A DNA stretch of 64,000 nt from Bacteroidota bacterium (GCA_018971025.1 JAGWVE010000002.1:1-64000); one strand, 5' to 3'; positions 1-9,353 are shown, counted from the stretch's first letter. A program made the numbers and translations. Notes: generated by a model not told the origin, from the letters alone.

Positions 1-974
1 GAAGAAAGTGCGATGGTTTTATTAAAGCCCATCATTAAGCCTTCTCCCTCTACATATTTGAAAGAAATATTTGCTACGTGTGGTAAACGGTGCTCTTTGC
101 TACCATTTACATAAGACTCATCAATTTGTGTTAAAGCCGCTTCCAGCTTATCTCTTAGCTTGCTCAAGCGCTCAGCGTCAGCTGCCATTTCTAGTCTTGC
201 AAGTTCACATGCTTTACCAAAACCAACAATACCCGGTACGTTTAAGGTACCACTGCGCATGCCTCTTTCGTGTCCGCCACCGTCCATTTGAGCAGTTACT
301 TTAACACGTGGATTTTTACGACGTACATACAATGCACCAATTCCTTTAGGACCATACATTTTATGTGCTGTAAAGGCCATGATATCGATACCATCTGCGT
401 TAACGTCTACAGGAATTTTACCCACTGCTTGCACTGCATCTGAGAAAAATAGTACACCATGCTTTTTAGCAATCGCGCTGATTTCTTTAATAGGTTGCAC
501 CACGCCAATTTCGTTGTTGGCATACATGATCGCAATTAAGATGGTAGTTGGCTTGATAGCAGCTTCAAGCGCTGTTAAGTCAATTAAACCATTGGCAGCT
601 ACTGGTAAGTAGGTTACCTCGCCCCCTAAATGCTCAATATGTTTACAGGTATCTAACACAGCTTTGTGCTCGGTAGTGCAGGTAATGATATGGTTTCCCT
701 TGCTGGCATACATTTCATACACACCCTTGATACCAAGGTTATCACCCTCTGTAGCACCCGATGTAAAGATGATTTCTTTAGGGTCCGCACCTATTAGTTT
801 TGCTACTTGCTCACGTGCATAATCCACCGCTTCTTCGGCTTCCCATCCAAAAGGGTGGTTACGGCTCGCGGCATTACCAAAATGCTCTGTAAAATAAGGA
901 ATCATAGCCTCTAAAACCCTTGGATCCATTGGGGTTGTGGCGTTATTATCTAGGTAAATAGGTAACTTCAACAT
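1..974 (-). CDS. iscS: Cysteine desulfurase, IscS/NifS type (3' end cut by window edge)
   Basis: PLP enzyme that takes sulfur from cysteine for Fe-S clusters and tRNA thiolation. The visible 324 residues begin [20 protein letters not shown], the usual family start. The SGATEGDNL cofactor-binding loop is at about residues 72-80, the SDAVQ segment at about 178-182, and the PLP lysine lies in AHKMYGPKG (about K205). The reading frame is still open at base 1. The active-site Cys loop normally sits near residue 328, so it lies just outside the window and cannot be checked. The gene is divergent from the epimerase gene, with 121 bp between them. IscS and SufS/NifS types cannot be separated with certainty from this fragment, although the ungapped N-terminus favours IscS/NifS. 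Confidence 0.9.
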   Translation of the reverse strand, partial: MLKLPIYLDNNATTPMDPRVLEAMIPYFTEHFGNAASRNHPFGWEAEEAVDYAREQVAKLIGADPKEIIFTSGATEGDNLGIKGVYEMYASKGNHIITCTTEHKAVLDTCKHIEHLGGEVTYLPVAANGLIDLTALEAAIKPTTILIAIMYANNEIGVVQPIKEISAIAKKHGVLFFSDAVQAVGKIPVDVNADGIDIMAFTAHKMYGPKGIGALYVRRKNPRVKVTAQMDGGGHERGMRSGTLNVPGIVGFGKACELARLEMAADAERLSKLRDKLEAALTQIDESYVNGSKEHRLPHVANISFKYVEGEGLMMGFNKTIALS

Positions 975-1095
975 AATTTGAGAAATTTGCTTGACTTATA
1001 AACACGAAAGTACTGCAATAGGTTTATAATTGCGGGCGAATAGGGGTGTAAAACCTCATTTTTTCTCAATTCGTAAAAGCAAAAATGGGCTCGTC

Positions 1096-1506
1096 ATGAA
1101 AAAAATTGAACATATTGGAATTGCGGTCAAAAATTTTGAAGTTTCGGTGCCATTATACGAGAAATTATTAAACACAAACTGTTACAAACAGGAGCTGGTT
1201 GCTTCCGAAAAGGTAAATACCGCCTTTTTTAAAGTGGGCGAAAGCAAAATTGAGCTTGTATGTTCTACCGATCCTGAAGGGGTAATTGCTAGGTATATCG
1301 ACAAAAAAGGGGAAGGCATCCATCATATTGCCTATGAAGTGGAAGACATTTATGCCGAAATGGCCCGAATGCAAGAAGAGGGCTTTACCCTACTCCAGGA
1401 TGCACCCAAAAGAGGTGCCGACAATAAATGGGTTTGTTTTTTACACCCAAAAGATACAGGTGGTGTGCTTGTAGAACTTTGTCAAGAAATTATTGAAGCG
1501 AAATAA
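1096..1506 (+). CDS. mce: Methylmalonyl-CoA epimerase (VOC fold)
   Basis: 136-residue vicinal-oxygen-chelate protein expected to interconvert (R)- and (S)-methylmalonyl-CoA in the propionate/succinate pathway. It starts MKKIEHIGIAVKNFE, with the first metal His in EHIGIAV. The second repeat opens GIHHIAYEVEDI, and the C-terminus has the metal-ligand strand GGVLVELCQE. An in-frame ATG lies 66 bp upstream at 1030, but that extension (RANRGVKPHFFSIRKS) is unlike the family, so the start at 1096 is preferred. It converges on rnc with only 4 bp between stop codons. Two complete beta-alpha-beta-beta-beta modules are present at the usual family length. Confidence 0.9.
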   Translation: MKKIEHIGIAVKNFEVSVPLYEKLLNTNCYKQELVASEKVNTAFFKVGESKIELVCSTDPEGVIARYIDKKGEGIHHIAYEVEDIYAEMARMQEEGFTLLQDAPKRGADNKWVCFLHPKDTGGVLVELCQEIIEAK

Positions 1507-1510
1507 ATAT

Positions 1511-2218
1511 TTAAAGCGCTAATTTTTCTACAGCTACTTGCGCAGCTACTTGGCTCGCATCTTTTTTATTATAACCTTTTCCTAAGGCAATCACTTCACC
1601 GTCGATGGTAACATGAATGGTAAAAAGTCTGCGCGTCCCTTCCATTTTTTCTTCTACTAATTCAAAGTCTAACACTTTTCCATTTTTACTAGCCCAGCCA
1701 ATTAATTTATTTTTCAAATTAATATCAATCTGTTCTAAGTCGTCTACAAACATATGTGGTATCACAATTTGTTTGAGTACCCAAGCCTGTGTTTTAATAT
1801 AACCCTGATCGAGATAAACCGCTCCCACCAATGCTTCTAGTGTGTTACCAAAAATTTGACTTCCTTTTAAAGCGTTGTCAAATTTATTGTACATGGTTAA
1901 TTTTCGAAGACCCATTTTTAATGCAACATCATTGAGTTGTTGCCTGTTCACCATTTTACTACGCATCTCGGTTAAAAAACCTTCGCCTTTGTAAGGATAT
2001 CTTTTAAATAAATAATCTGCAACTACGGCACTTAATACAGCATCGCCTAAATATTCTAATCGCTCATTGTTTGCCTCTGCTGTTTCTTTTACAGAACGGT
2101 GGCTTAATGCAGTAGAGTATAAGAGTAATTTACCTGGTTTAAAACCAAGTACATTTCTTAATTGCTGATCAAAACTATTTGATGATGAAGAGGAAAAAAG
2201 TTGCTTAAAAAACTGCAC
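1511..2218 (-). CDS. rnc: Ribonuclease III
   Basis: Double-strand-specific endoribonuclease for rRNA maturation and mRNA processing, 235 residues. The N-terminal catalytic domain carries the signature NERLEYLGDAVLSAV (about residues 51-65) with the acidic metal ligands. The second acidic site is in GNTLEALVGAVYLDQG. The C-terminal dsRNA-binding domain (about 165-233) ends GKGYNKKDASQVAAQVAVEKL, the expected helix of that fold. Its start lies 3 bp after the fabF stop, so it is almost surely co-transcribed in the order acpP-fabF-rnc. Confidence 0.96.
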   Translation of the reverse strand: MQFFKQLFSSSSSNSFDQQLRNVLGFKPGKLLLYSTALSHRSVKETAEANNERLEYLGDAVLSAVVADYLFKRYPYKGEGFLTEMRSKMVNRQQLNDVALKMGLRKLTMYNKFDNALKGSQIFGNTLEALVGAVYLDQGYIKTQAWVLKQIVIPHMFVDDLEQIDINLKNKLIGWASKNGKVLDFELVEEKMEGTRRLFTIHVTIDGEVIALGKGYNKKDASQVAAQVAVEKLAL

Positions 2219-2221
2219 AAC

Positions 2222-3475
2222 TTAAGCTATAAATTTTTTCACAATTACACAAGCATTGTGTCCACCAAATCCAAACGTATTGCTTAATGCCGCGTTCACC
2301 ACTCTTTTTTGAGGGGTATTGAAAGTGAAATTAAGTCTTGGATCTAGGGTAGGATCGTCTGTAAAGTGATTGATCGTAGGCGGAACAATATCATGAATAA
2401 CAGACTGAATACAAGCAATGGTTTCAATAACACCGGCAGCACCTAAACAGTGGCCCGTCATTGATTTTGTTGCAGAAATATTGAGTTTGTATGCGTGCTC
2501 ACCAAATACACCAGTAATGGCTTTTGTTTCGGCGCCATCACCAAGTGGCGTAGACGTACCATGCGTATTGATATAATCAATCTCGTGTGGCTGCATGCCC
2601 GCATCGCTTAAGGCAGCGCGCATTACATTTAATGCACCAAGCCCTTCTGGGTGTGGAGCCGTTAAATGGTAAGCATCAGCGGTAGCACCACCACCAGCAA
2701 TTTCACAATATATTTTGGCACCACGTTTTACAGCGTGATCATAATCTTCTAAAATAAGGGCGCCTGCAGCTTCTCCCATTACAAATCCATCTCTGTCTTT
2801 GTCGTAAGGACGGCTAGCAGTTGCTGGGTCATCGTTGCGTTCACTCATGGCTTTCATGGCGTTAAATCCACCAATGCCCGCTTCACCAATTACGGCTTCG
2901 GCACCTCCTGCAACAATAATATCTGCTTTTCCTAATCTGATGGTATCTACCGCGCAAACAATACCATTGGTACTAGATGCACAAGCACTTACCACTGCAT
3001 AGTTAGGACCTCTAAATCCATGACGCATGGAAATTTGTCCGGCAGCAATATCTAAAATCATTTTTGGAATGAAGAAAGGATTGAAACGAGGTGTTCCATC
3101 TCCTGCGGCGAAGTTTGATACTTCTTCCTGAAAAGTTACAAGACCTCCAATGCCACTTGCAAAAATGACACCTACACGGTCAGGATCTACATTGTCTTTT
3201 GTAATACCCGCATCAACAACAGCTTGGTCGCTGGCTACAAGGGCAATTTGAGCAAAACGGTCTAATTTTCTGGCTTCTTTACGATCCATAAATTCGGTTG
3301 GATCAAAGCCCTTAATCTCACACGCAAAACGTGTTTTAAATTTAGAAGCGTCAAAAAGAGTGATAGGTGCTGCCCCTGAAACGCCCGCTAATAAATTGTT
3401 CCAATAATCATGTAGATTATTTCCAATAGGTGTTAGCGTTCCAATTCCTGTAACAACGACTCTTTTAAGTGCCAT
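2222..3475 (-). CDS. fabF: Beta-ketoacyl-ACP synthase II
   Basis: Elongating condensing enzyme of type II fatty-acid synthesis, 417 residues, full length. The Cys-His-His triad is visible: the nucleophile in VVSACASSTNG, the first His in NTHGTSTPLGD and the second in SMTGHCLGAAG. The C-terminus NTFGFGGHNACVIVKKF is the typical glycine-rich gate. It lies downstream of acpP on the same strand, separated by 88 bp that contain a strong stem-loop, and directly upstream of rnc. It uses malonyl-ACP carried by the neighbouring acyl carrier protein. Confidence 0.97.
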   Translation of the reverse strand: MALKRVVVTGIGTLTPIGNNLHDYWNNLLAGVSGAAPITLFDASKFKTRFACEIKGFDPTEFMDRKEARKLDRFAQIALVASDQAVVDAGITKDNVDPDRVGVIFASGIGGLVTFQEEVSNFAAGDGTPRFNPFFIPKMILDIAAGQISMRHGFRGPNYAVVSACASSTNGIVCAVDTIRLGKADIIVAGGAEAVIGEAGIGGFNAMKAMSERNDDPATASRPYDKDRDGFVMGEAAGALILEDYDHAVKRGAKIYCEIAGGGATADAYHLTAPHPEGLGALNVMRAALSDAGMQPHEIDYINTHGTSTPLGDGAETKAITGVFGEHAYKLNISATKSMTGHCLGAAGVIETIACIQSVIHDIVPPTINHFTDDPTLDPRLNFTFNTPQKRVVNAALSNTFGFGGHNACVIVKKFIA

Positions 3476-3497
3476 AACTTAAACCTGATTAAGTGAT

Positions 3498-3537
3498 AAT
3501 CCGCCTTTCAAAGCTTGTGACTTTAGAAAGGCGGATT
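3498..3537 (-). promoter_or_regulatory. Intercistronic stem-loop between acpP and fabF
   Basis: A perfect 12-bp inverted repeat (3498-3509 pairs with 3526-3537, arm AATCCGCCTTTC) with a 16-nt loop. The T-run on the minus strand lies on the acpP side (3538-3544), before the hairpin in the direction of transcription, so it is not a textbook terminator for acpP. An mRNA-stabilising or processing hairpin that keeps acpP more abundant than fabF is a reasonable inference. Confidence 0.6.
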
Positions 3538-3563
3538 AAAAAAATTATTCCTAAATAGAATGC

Positions 3564-3800
3564 TTATTTAGCGTGCTCTTCCAAGTAGGCAACAGCTTGG
3601 CCAACTGTAGTAATGGTTTCAGCCTGCTCGTCTGGAATAGAAATGTTGAATTCTTTTTCGAATTCCATAATTAACTCAACGGTATCGAGTGAATCTGCAC
3701 CGAGGTCATTGGTAAAAGAAGCTTCATTTGTAACTTCAGCTTCGTCTACGCCTAATTTGTCAACGATGATTTTCTTAACTCTTGTTGCGATGTCTGACAT
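3564..3800 (-). CDS. acpP: Acyl carrier protein
   Basis: 78-residue acidic carrier of growing acyl chains. The phosphopantetheine serine is in [15 protein letters not shown], followed by the family pattern [24 protein letters not shown]. Length and charge are normal. It is first in the acpP-fabF-rnc operon and has a plausible Bacteroidota promoter 24-52 bp upstream of its ATG. Confidence 0.97.
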   Translation of the reverse strand: MSDIATRVKKIIVDKLGVDEAEVTNEASFTNDLGADSLDTVELIMEFEKEFNISIPDEQAETITTVGQAVAYLEEHAK

Positions 3801-3823
3801 TGTAAAAGGTTTTGTTTACGGCG

Positions 3824-3852
3824 CAAAAATATACTTTTTGTTAAATAACCAA
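3824..3852 (-). promoter_or_regulatory. Probable promoter of acpP
   Basis: On the minus strand, TTG (3850-3852) is followed by an 18-nt spacer and TATTTTTG (3824-3831), matching the Bacteroidota pattern TTG-N19-TAnnTTTG with a spacer one base short. The expected transcription start would give a short leader of roughly 15-20 nt to the acpP ATG. Confidence 0.5.
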
Positions 3853-3963
3853 TCTTTTCGGACATTTTTGTTTCCACAGACCAACAGCTCAATTATTCAC
3901 AATAGACCAACTTGAGCGTAAAATCATGAAAATCATGCCTATATTGTAGCTAAAGCGTCAGAT

Positions 3964-4392
3964 ATGTCATTAAAAATAATTGAATTTGGCTCCCCTTCTT
4001 ACCAAAAAATGGTGGAATTAAGGTTCCAAATACTGCGTCAACCACTTGGTCTCACCTTTAGTCAAGCCGATTTAGACAAAGAAAAGGATGATGTTTTAAT
4101 TGGTTTTTTTGAAGACGATGATTTGGAGGGCTGCTGTATTTTAACACCAGAAAATAAAACTAACATCCGTTTGCGTCAAATGGCGGTTGTGGATGGCTTA
4201 CAAGGAAAGGGAATTGGGCGAGTAATCATGAATTTTGCCGAAAATGTAGCGAGGGACAAGGGCTATAAGATATTACATATGCATGCCAGAAAGTCGGCAG
4301 TTGGCTTTTACCAAAAGCTAGGCTATCAAATTGTTGGTGAAGAATTTGAAGAAGTAACGATTCCGCACTTCGAAATGCAAAAAGCTTTGTAA
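3964..4392 (+). CDS. GNAT-family N-acetyltransferase
   Basis: 142-residue single-domain acetyltransferase. The acetyl-CoA pyrophosphate-binding loop reads QGKGIGRVIMNFAE (about residues 79-92), preceded by the beta-4 strand RLRQMAVVDG and followed by HMHARKSAVGFYQKLGYQIVGEEF, the usual beta-5/alpha-4 part. The substrate cannot be told from the sequence. It is divergent from acpP (163 bp between starts) and converges on the YcxB-like gene with 3 bp between stops. Confidence 0.85.
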   Translation: MSLKIIEFGSPSYQKMVELRFQILRQPLGLTFSQADLDKEKDDVLIGFFEDDDLEGCCILTPENKTNIRLRQMAVVDGLQGKGIGRVIMNFAENVARDKGYKILHMHARKSAVGFYQKLGYQIVGEEFEEVTIPHFEMQKAL

Positions 4393-4395
4393 ATC

Positions 4396-4869
4396 TTAGG
4401 CTCCTATTTTTTTATTGAGTAGCCCTCTTAGTTCGTGACGCATATTGTCGGGCATACCTTCTTTAGGTACAATAAAAAAGGATTTCGCATCAAAATATAA
4501 ATGGAAAAAATGCGGGCTTTCAAAAAACTTGGAAAACTTTTCCCAGCCCCAATGCACTGACCCTCTAGCATTTGAGAGCGTTACCTGAGCATCTGCAAAA
4601 TCGATGGTAAAAGTATCTTTAAAGGTGGCTGCTTTTTTATAAATAGAATGTGGCATGATGTACCAAAAAGTAACCATCATTACCAGCCACAAAATAGAAC
4701 CTAATAAAAACGGTTCTGGTCTAATTTTTTTTGAATAAAATAATGCAGCAGAAACAATTGCAAACACGTTAATAAGTATCACCAATAATTTTACGCCCCT
4801 GTCTTGAACAAAATGATAACGTACGCCTTGTATCACTTTATTTTTTTCGTAACTAAATGAATGCTGCAT
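4396..4869 (-). CDS. YcxB-like membrane protein
   Basis: 157 residues. Two adjacent hydrophobic segments (about residues 26-46 and 53-72) are followed by a soluble C-terminal part with the YcxB-like pattern LSNARGSVHWGWEKFSKFFESPHFFHLYFDAKSFFIVPKEGM. The function of this family is unknown. It is divergent from the LacI-type regulator with 38 bp between starts, so a shared control region is possible. The family assignment rests on the W-x3-F...F.IVPK pattern read by eye. Confidence 0.65.
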   Translation of the reverse strand: MQHSFSYEKNKVIQGVRYHFVQDRGVKLLVILINVFAIVSAALFYSKKIRPEPFLLGSILWLVMMVTFWYIMPHSIYKKAATFKDTFTIDFADAQVTLSNARGSVHWGWEKFSKFFESPHFFHLYFDAKSFFIVPKEGMPDNMRHELRGLLNKKIGA

Positions 4870-4907
4870 ATTTGAATAGATTAAGCCAAAAGTAACTAAT
4901 TTTAATT

Positions 4908-5879
4908 ATGTCAGACACCACGCTACATAAAATAGCCGCAGCACTAGGGCTTAGCATCTCAACAGTATCAAGGGCCCTTAAAGGACATCCAGACATTTCG
5001 GTGCAAACCAAAAAAAAAGTATTAACGGCTGCAGCTAAATTAAATTACTCACCCAATCCAAATACGGTATACAATGCGGTAAGAAGTAGCCACTTTATTG
5101 CTCTTTTTATTCCTGTTACGCCTTCTACTTATTTTCAAGAATTTATACATACCGCCAACCAACTTGCCGAACATGCAGACTATAGTATTTTGGTATTGCC
5201 ACTAACAAATAACACCGTCAGCACTACTGCTCAAATAAAATTTTGCAAACAAAATAAAGTACATGGCATCATTATTTGTCAAGATCCATTACAGCCTACT
5301 AATCCAAAATTTAAAAAAATAAAAGAGTTGGGCGTTCCCGTCATTGTGGTAAATGGTACCGTACCAAGTACAGGCATTCATTATTTTAAAGAAGATATTG
5401 AATCGATGGCGGGTATGGTGGCCAGTAAAATTGTGGAACAAAATAAACATCAAATTTTAGCAATTTTTGACGAAGCCCCTTCTGTTAAAACAGAACAAAT
5501 ATTAAATGCCTTTATTGACAAAGTAGCAGCACTCGAAAAAAATGTAGCCGTGGTGTATGCTGCGTCAACGCCTGAATCAAAAAACATTTGCACAAGCGCA
5601 ATAGCTGAGGCAAAATACGATGCTATTTTTTGCATGAATGACGCGCTATTAATTGGAGCTTGGCAGGCCCTAGAAGCTAGCGCGCAAAAGATCCCTTTAT
5701 TTGGCATAAGCGACGGCGGTGGACTACCCGCCATTTTACCGCAAACTGTTTCCTATGCGCATTATAGTGGCATTCAGTCTGCCAAAGAAACACTATCATG
5801 GCTACTGCGGGTAATGCAAGAAAAAACGCCTCCCACCGAACACACGCTTACCATGATATGGCATCAAAGTAAGGCCTAA
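4908..5879 (+). CDS. LacI-family transcriptional regulator
   Basis: 323 residues. The N-terminal helix-turn-helix is LHKIAAALGLSISTVSRALKG, followed by the hinge NYSPNPNTVYNAVRS (about residues 45-60). The remainder is a periplasmic-binding-protein-like ligand domain of the usual length (IALFIPVTPSTYFQEFI; GIIICQDPL; AIFCMNDALLIGAWQALEA). The effector is probably a sugar, but no specific one can be named. It converges with the DUF1080 gene with 3 bp between stop codons. Regulation of that gene is possible but not shown. Confidence 0.9.
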   Translation: MSDTTLHKIAAALGLSISTVSRALKGHPDISVQTKKKVLTAAAKLNYSPNPNTVYNAVRSSHFIALFIPVTPSTYFQEFIHTANQLAEHADYSILVLPLTNNTVSTTAQIKFCKQNKVHGIIICQDPLQPTNPKFKKIKELGVPVIVVNGTVPSTGIHYFKEDIESMAGMVASKIVEQNKHQILAIFDEAPSVKTEQILNAFIDKVAALEKNVAVVYAASTPESKNICTSAIAEAKYDAIFCMNDALLIGAWQALEASAQKIPLFGISDGGGLPAILPQTVSYAHYSGIQSAKETLSWLLRVMQEKTPPTEHTLTMIWHQSKA

Positions 5880-5882
5880 TTT

Positions 5883-7256
5883 TTAGGGTAAAATTTGCAT
5901 TTTTAAGCTCCTAAAAGATACTTCATTGCCATGGTCTTGTAGCAGTAAACGACCTTTGGGTGCCATGCCAAAATTAGGCCAATTGGCATATTTACTTTTT
6001 GCCACAAGTGCATAAAAATATTGCTCGCCTCTTTTGTATTCGAGCATTTTCCATCCGTTTAAAAAATGCGAAACTGTTCCATCTTTTGTTACTTTAATCA
6101 TGCCTCTATTCCAATCGCCAATTTTATGTCGCGCACGATTTTCTTTTACGGATGGAATTAAATCATAGAGTGAACCAAGTGTTCTATTGCCTATCGATCC
6201 CAATTTAGCATCCGGATGCAGCGCATCATCGAGTATTTGATATTCTAAACCAATTGCAGAACCTGCATTGTTTTCTTTTTCTGTAACAAAATACTTTACA
6301 CCACTATTAGCACCAGGCGTCATTTTAAATTCAAATTGAAAAATAAAAGCATCATATTCATTTTCTGATACGATATCACCACCATTGGTAGACTCTGCTC
6401 CATCCGACGATAGTACTGTTAACAGGCCATCCTGTACCTTCCAACCTTTTTCCGGAAAACCTGACTTGTAGGCGCCTCTCCAACCGTTTGTAGTTTTGCC
6501 ATCAAAGAGCAGATGAACCCCTTGCATTTTTTCTTGTTGAGACACATGATTGGGAAGAAGATTTACCACAAATGTTGGATCGAGTGGCGTTGGTTGTAAA
6601 TGCGTGGTTTGTATTTTAATATTTCTCCATCTAATTTTTTTACCAGCTTCTTCTGCTTTACCAATAGAATGCACTTGCAGCGCAATAAATCCAGCAGGCG
6701 TCATGTCATCCACTAAGCTTGCCACCGGTTTACCATTTAAAAAAGTACGCATGCTATTGCCAATACATTCGATACGGCAAGTATTCCATGCTTGAAATTT
6801 AAAAAGTGTTTTTGCAGGCTCGTTATAAGATACTGGATACAACCAATCTCTTCTACTTTCATCATATATACCTGCTGTCCATGCTCTGGGCGATGGATCT
6901 ATTTCATATTGGTATCCATGCACCCTGCCGTTTAAATAATCAGGCTTGCTTTCACTTCTAAACTGAATACCCGAATTCATGATATCGTCTAATTTGAATT
7001 CCAGTTCCAATATAAAATCGCCGTACGTTTTTTCGGTTACTAAAAAAGAATTGGGTTCTCCTAAAACCGTAGCCCCCACAATTTCACCATTGATCACTTC
7101 GTATTTAGCTTTTCCATTTAATTGTTTCCAACCAGTCAGGTCTTTACCATTAAATAAAGGCGTCCAATTGCCGGCTTTATTGGTTTGAGCCATCGTAACT
7201 CCCAAAACAATGGTACATACAAGTGTTGCGAGGAGCGCGGATTTAAGTGTTTGCAT
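5883..7256 (-). CDS. Secreted double DUF1080 (3-keto-disaccharide hydrolase-like) protein
   Basis: 457 residues with an N-terminal signal peptide (hydrophobic core LLATLVCTIVLGVTMA). Two DUF1080/concanavalin-like domains follow in tandem. The first spans about residues 30-215 (WTPLFNGKDLTGWKQLNGK, GDFILELEFKLDD, NSGIQFRSE). The second spans about 240-457 (HLLFDGKTTNGWRGAYKSG, GDIVSENEYDAFIFQFEFK, NSGVKYFVTE). Family members include hydrolases of 3-keto-disaccharides in the periplasm of Bacteroidota. The two domains are diverged copies, so an internal duplication is likely old. The substrate is unknown. Confidence 0.85.
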   Translation of the reverse strand: MQTLKSALLATLVCTIVLGVTMAQTNKAGNWTPLFNGKDLTGWKQLNGKAKYEVINGEIVGATVLGEPNSFLVTEKTYGDFILELEFKLDDIMNSGIQFRSESKPDYLNGRVHGYQYEIDPSPRAWTAGIYDESRRDWLYPVSYNEPAKTLFKFQAWNTCRIECIGNSMRTFLNGKPVASLVDDMTPAGFIALQVHSIGKAEEAGKKIRWRNIKIQTTHLQPTPLDPTFVVNLLPNHVSQQEKMQGVHLLFDGKTTNGWRGAYKSGFPEKGWKVQDGLLTVLSSDGAESTNGGDIVSENEYDAFIFQFEFKMTPGANSGVKYFVTEKENNAGSAIGLEYQILDDALHPDAKLGSIGNRTLGSLYDLIPSVKENRARHKIGDWNRGMIKVTKDGTVSHFLNGWKMLEYKRGEQYFYALVAKSKYANWPNFGMAPKGRLLLQDHGNEVSFRSLKMQILP

Positions 7257-7402
7257 AACAAGGATTTAGCTTCGTAAAAAAGAATGCTTTAGCTAATTTA
7301 TGGTTTTAGGCCGAAGGCATCTAAAAAATTTGCGGGAAATACATGGGGTAAAAAGGGGTCTAAAATAGGGGATCGTGGGCAAAAGTGCTAGCTTGTTATG
7401 AT

Positions 7403-7837
7403 ATGCCCTTGAAGGTTTCAAAATGCAGGTTACTTATTGTAGACGATGACGAAGTAAACAGGGCTTTACTTCACTTTTTGCTGCAATCATTTGACTGTAT
7501 AACTTCAGACGCTATCAATGGCAAAGAAGCCATCAGGCAATTAGACCTTGTTAAAAGCATTCCCACTATTATGCTCCTCGACCTTAATATGCCCGTTATG
7601 GATGGCTACCAGGTTATTGATGTCATAAAAAATAATAGGGAAGCATACCCACTTACCCGCATCATTGTTATTAGCGCCACCAGCTTTACAAAATTTAAGC
7701 AAAGAGAAAACCCTATTCATATAAGTGGCTACATAGAAAAGCCTATTAACAAAGCACAACTAATGCAAGCAATAACAGAAACAGCTAAAGAAGTAATAGA
7801 ACAACAACAAGTATTAGTAAATATAAAAGTCAAATAA
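7403..7837 (+). CDS. Stand-alone response regulator receiver
   Basis: 144-residue CheY-like receiver without an output domain. The acidic pair is in LLIVDDDEVNR, the phospho-acceptor Asp is in IMLLDLNMPVMDGYQ, the Thr/Ser switch is in IIVISATS and the Lys is in GYIEKPINKAQ. The ATG at 7403 (MPLKVSKCR) is preferred over a GTG 18 bp upstream. One base separates its stop codon from the next start, so it is translationally linked to the sensor kinase and probably exchanges phosphate with it or with the third gene. Confidence 0.9.
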   Translation: MPLKVSKCRLLIVDDDEVNRALLHFLLQSFDCITSDAINGKEAIRQLDLVKSIPTIMLLDLNMPVMDGYQVIDVIKNNREAYPLTRIIVISATSFTKFKQRENPIHISGYIEKPINKAQLMQAITETAKEVIEQQQVLVNIKVK

Positions 7838-7838
7838 T

Positions 7839-9353
7839 ATGGGGGTGCAAAATAGCTTGATACAATCCTTACAAAACGAAAATGACTTTTATAAGCAACT
7901 GCTATTTAATATTCCCGCCGATATTGCCATATTTGACACAGCCCATAAATATTTGTACGTTAATAAAGTGGCGCTTTCCACGGGTGATAGCCGTCACTGG
8001 ATCATAGGAAAAGACGATTTTGAATACTGTACCCATTTTAACAAACCCATCGAGCTTGCCATTAATAGAAGGTCCTATTTTACAGAGGCTTTAGCAGAAG
8101 GTACACAAGTTGAATTTGAAGAAATCAACAAAGACAAAGACGGTCATCCAGTTTTTAATCTTCGAAAATTTTTTCCGGTAAGGGATCAAAATGGGCACCA
8201 TGATTTTGTCATTGGCTACGGCATTAATATCACCAATATTAGAACTCGTGAAAAATTACAAATAGAACGCGAAAAAGATTTTAGGCACTTAATTGATGCC
8301 ATGGAGCAGCTCGTTATTGTTTGTACCCATGATGGTCAAATAACATACGCCAACCCCATGTGGAAACAAATAGCAGGTACGGGTACAAAAAACGTACATG
8401 AGGTGCTTAAAAGTAGCGGTAAGCATTTTGTAAAAAATTGTTTTTCTTATTTAGCTTCTGGAAAATATGTGTATCCCAACAAAATAGCCTGGCTACAAGA
8501 CGCAAATCAAAAAAAAGTAAGGCTAAGCTACCATTTTGCCCACTTTACAGACTATGATAACAATAAGCCTCAACTGGCTATGTTTTTTACCAATATCACA
8601 GATATTATTAGGGCACAACAGGAACATAAAAAAGGAGAACGAGCAGCCCGCAGGCTAAGTCAACTAAAGTCAAATTTTATCAATTTGGTTTCACATGAAT
8701 TAAGAACACCCTTGTCGGTTATATTATCCAGTGCCGAAATACTTGAGATGCAAACAGCACAAGTATTTCAAAAAAATCCAACTGCAGCCACAAAGCACCT
8801 CACCAGAATTGTACACCAGGTCGATAAAATGACCAAACTACTCACCGATTTTTTACTCGTGAGTAAAATAGAATCTGGCAACTTATCACTACAGCTAAGC
8901 CACTGTAATGTGGTATCTATTTTACAAAAAGTAGCGCATGAATCTTTCATGCCCTACAAAGATGGCAGACAAGTTTTAATAACCACAAAAGGAATTCCAA
9001 AAACACAAATTGCAGACAGCAATATGCTTCAAATGATATTTGAAAATATACTATCCAACGCATGTAAATACTCGACTGGTAAGACAGCACCAAAAGCCCA
9101 GATTAGATTTGCTAAAAATAATTGGACTTTACTAGTAACAGATGCAGGGATTGGCATGCCAGAAAAATATAAAAAAGAGTTGTATACCGCATTTGTTAGG
9201 GGCAGTAATGTTGGAAACATTGAAGGGACGGGTCTTGGACTAATGCTGGTTCATTACTTAGTTCAACAGCACTTAGGACAAATTCAAATAAAAAGTACCA
9301 TGCACAAAGGCACGACCATTCTAATTCGTTTCCCATACAATACATTCGAATGA
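7839..9353 (+). CDS. PAS-PAS sensor histidine kinase
   Basis: 504 residues with no signal peptide or membrane segment, so a cytosolic sensor. Two PAS-like domains (about residues 13-133 and 145-258, each ending with an IT.I motif such as GYGINITNI and FFTNITDI) are followed by HisKA with the phospho-His in FINLVSHELRTPLSV (H286). HATPase_c follows with the N box ENILSNACKYS, the G1 box DAGIGMP and the G2 box GTGLGLML. The last 4 bp overlap the next gene (ATGA). The PAS ligand is unknown, and I see no haem or flavin signature (such as the LOV Cys motif). Confidence 0.92.
   Translation: MGVQNSLIQSLQNENDFYKQLLFNIPADIAIFDTAHKYLYVNKVALSTGDSRHWIIGKDDFEYCTHFNKPIELAINRRSYFTEALAEGTQVEFEEINKDKDGHPVFNLRKFFPVRDQNGHHDFVIGYGINITNIRTREKLQIEREKDFRHLIDAMEQLVIVCTHDGQITYANPMWKQIAGTGTKNVHEVLKSSGKHFVKNCFSYLASGKYVYPNKIAWLQDANQKKVRLSYHFAHFTDYDNNKPQLAMFFTNITDIIRAQQEHKKGERAARRLSQLKSNFINLVSHELRTPLSVILSSAEILEMQTAQVFQKNPTAATKHLTRIVHQVDKMTKLLTDFLLVSKIESGNLSLQLSHCNVVSILQKVAHESFMPYKDGRQVLITTKGIPKTQIADSNMLQMIFENILSNACKYSTGKTAPKAQIRFAKNNWTLLVTDAGIGMPEKYKKELYTAFVRGSNVGNIEGTGLGLMLVHYLVQQHLGQIQIKSTMHKGTTILIRFPYNTFE

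Noticed and set aside
3613-3915. Open frame on the plus strand across acpP
   Set aside because: Shadow of acpP in another frame; the ACP on the minus strand has the full phosphopantetheine motif.
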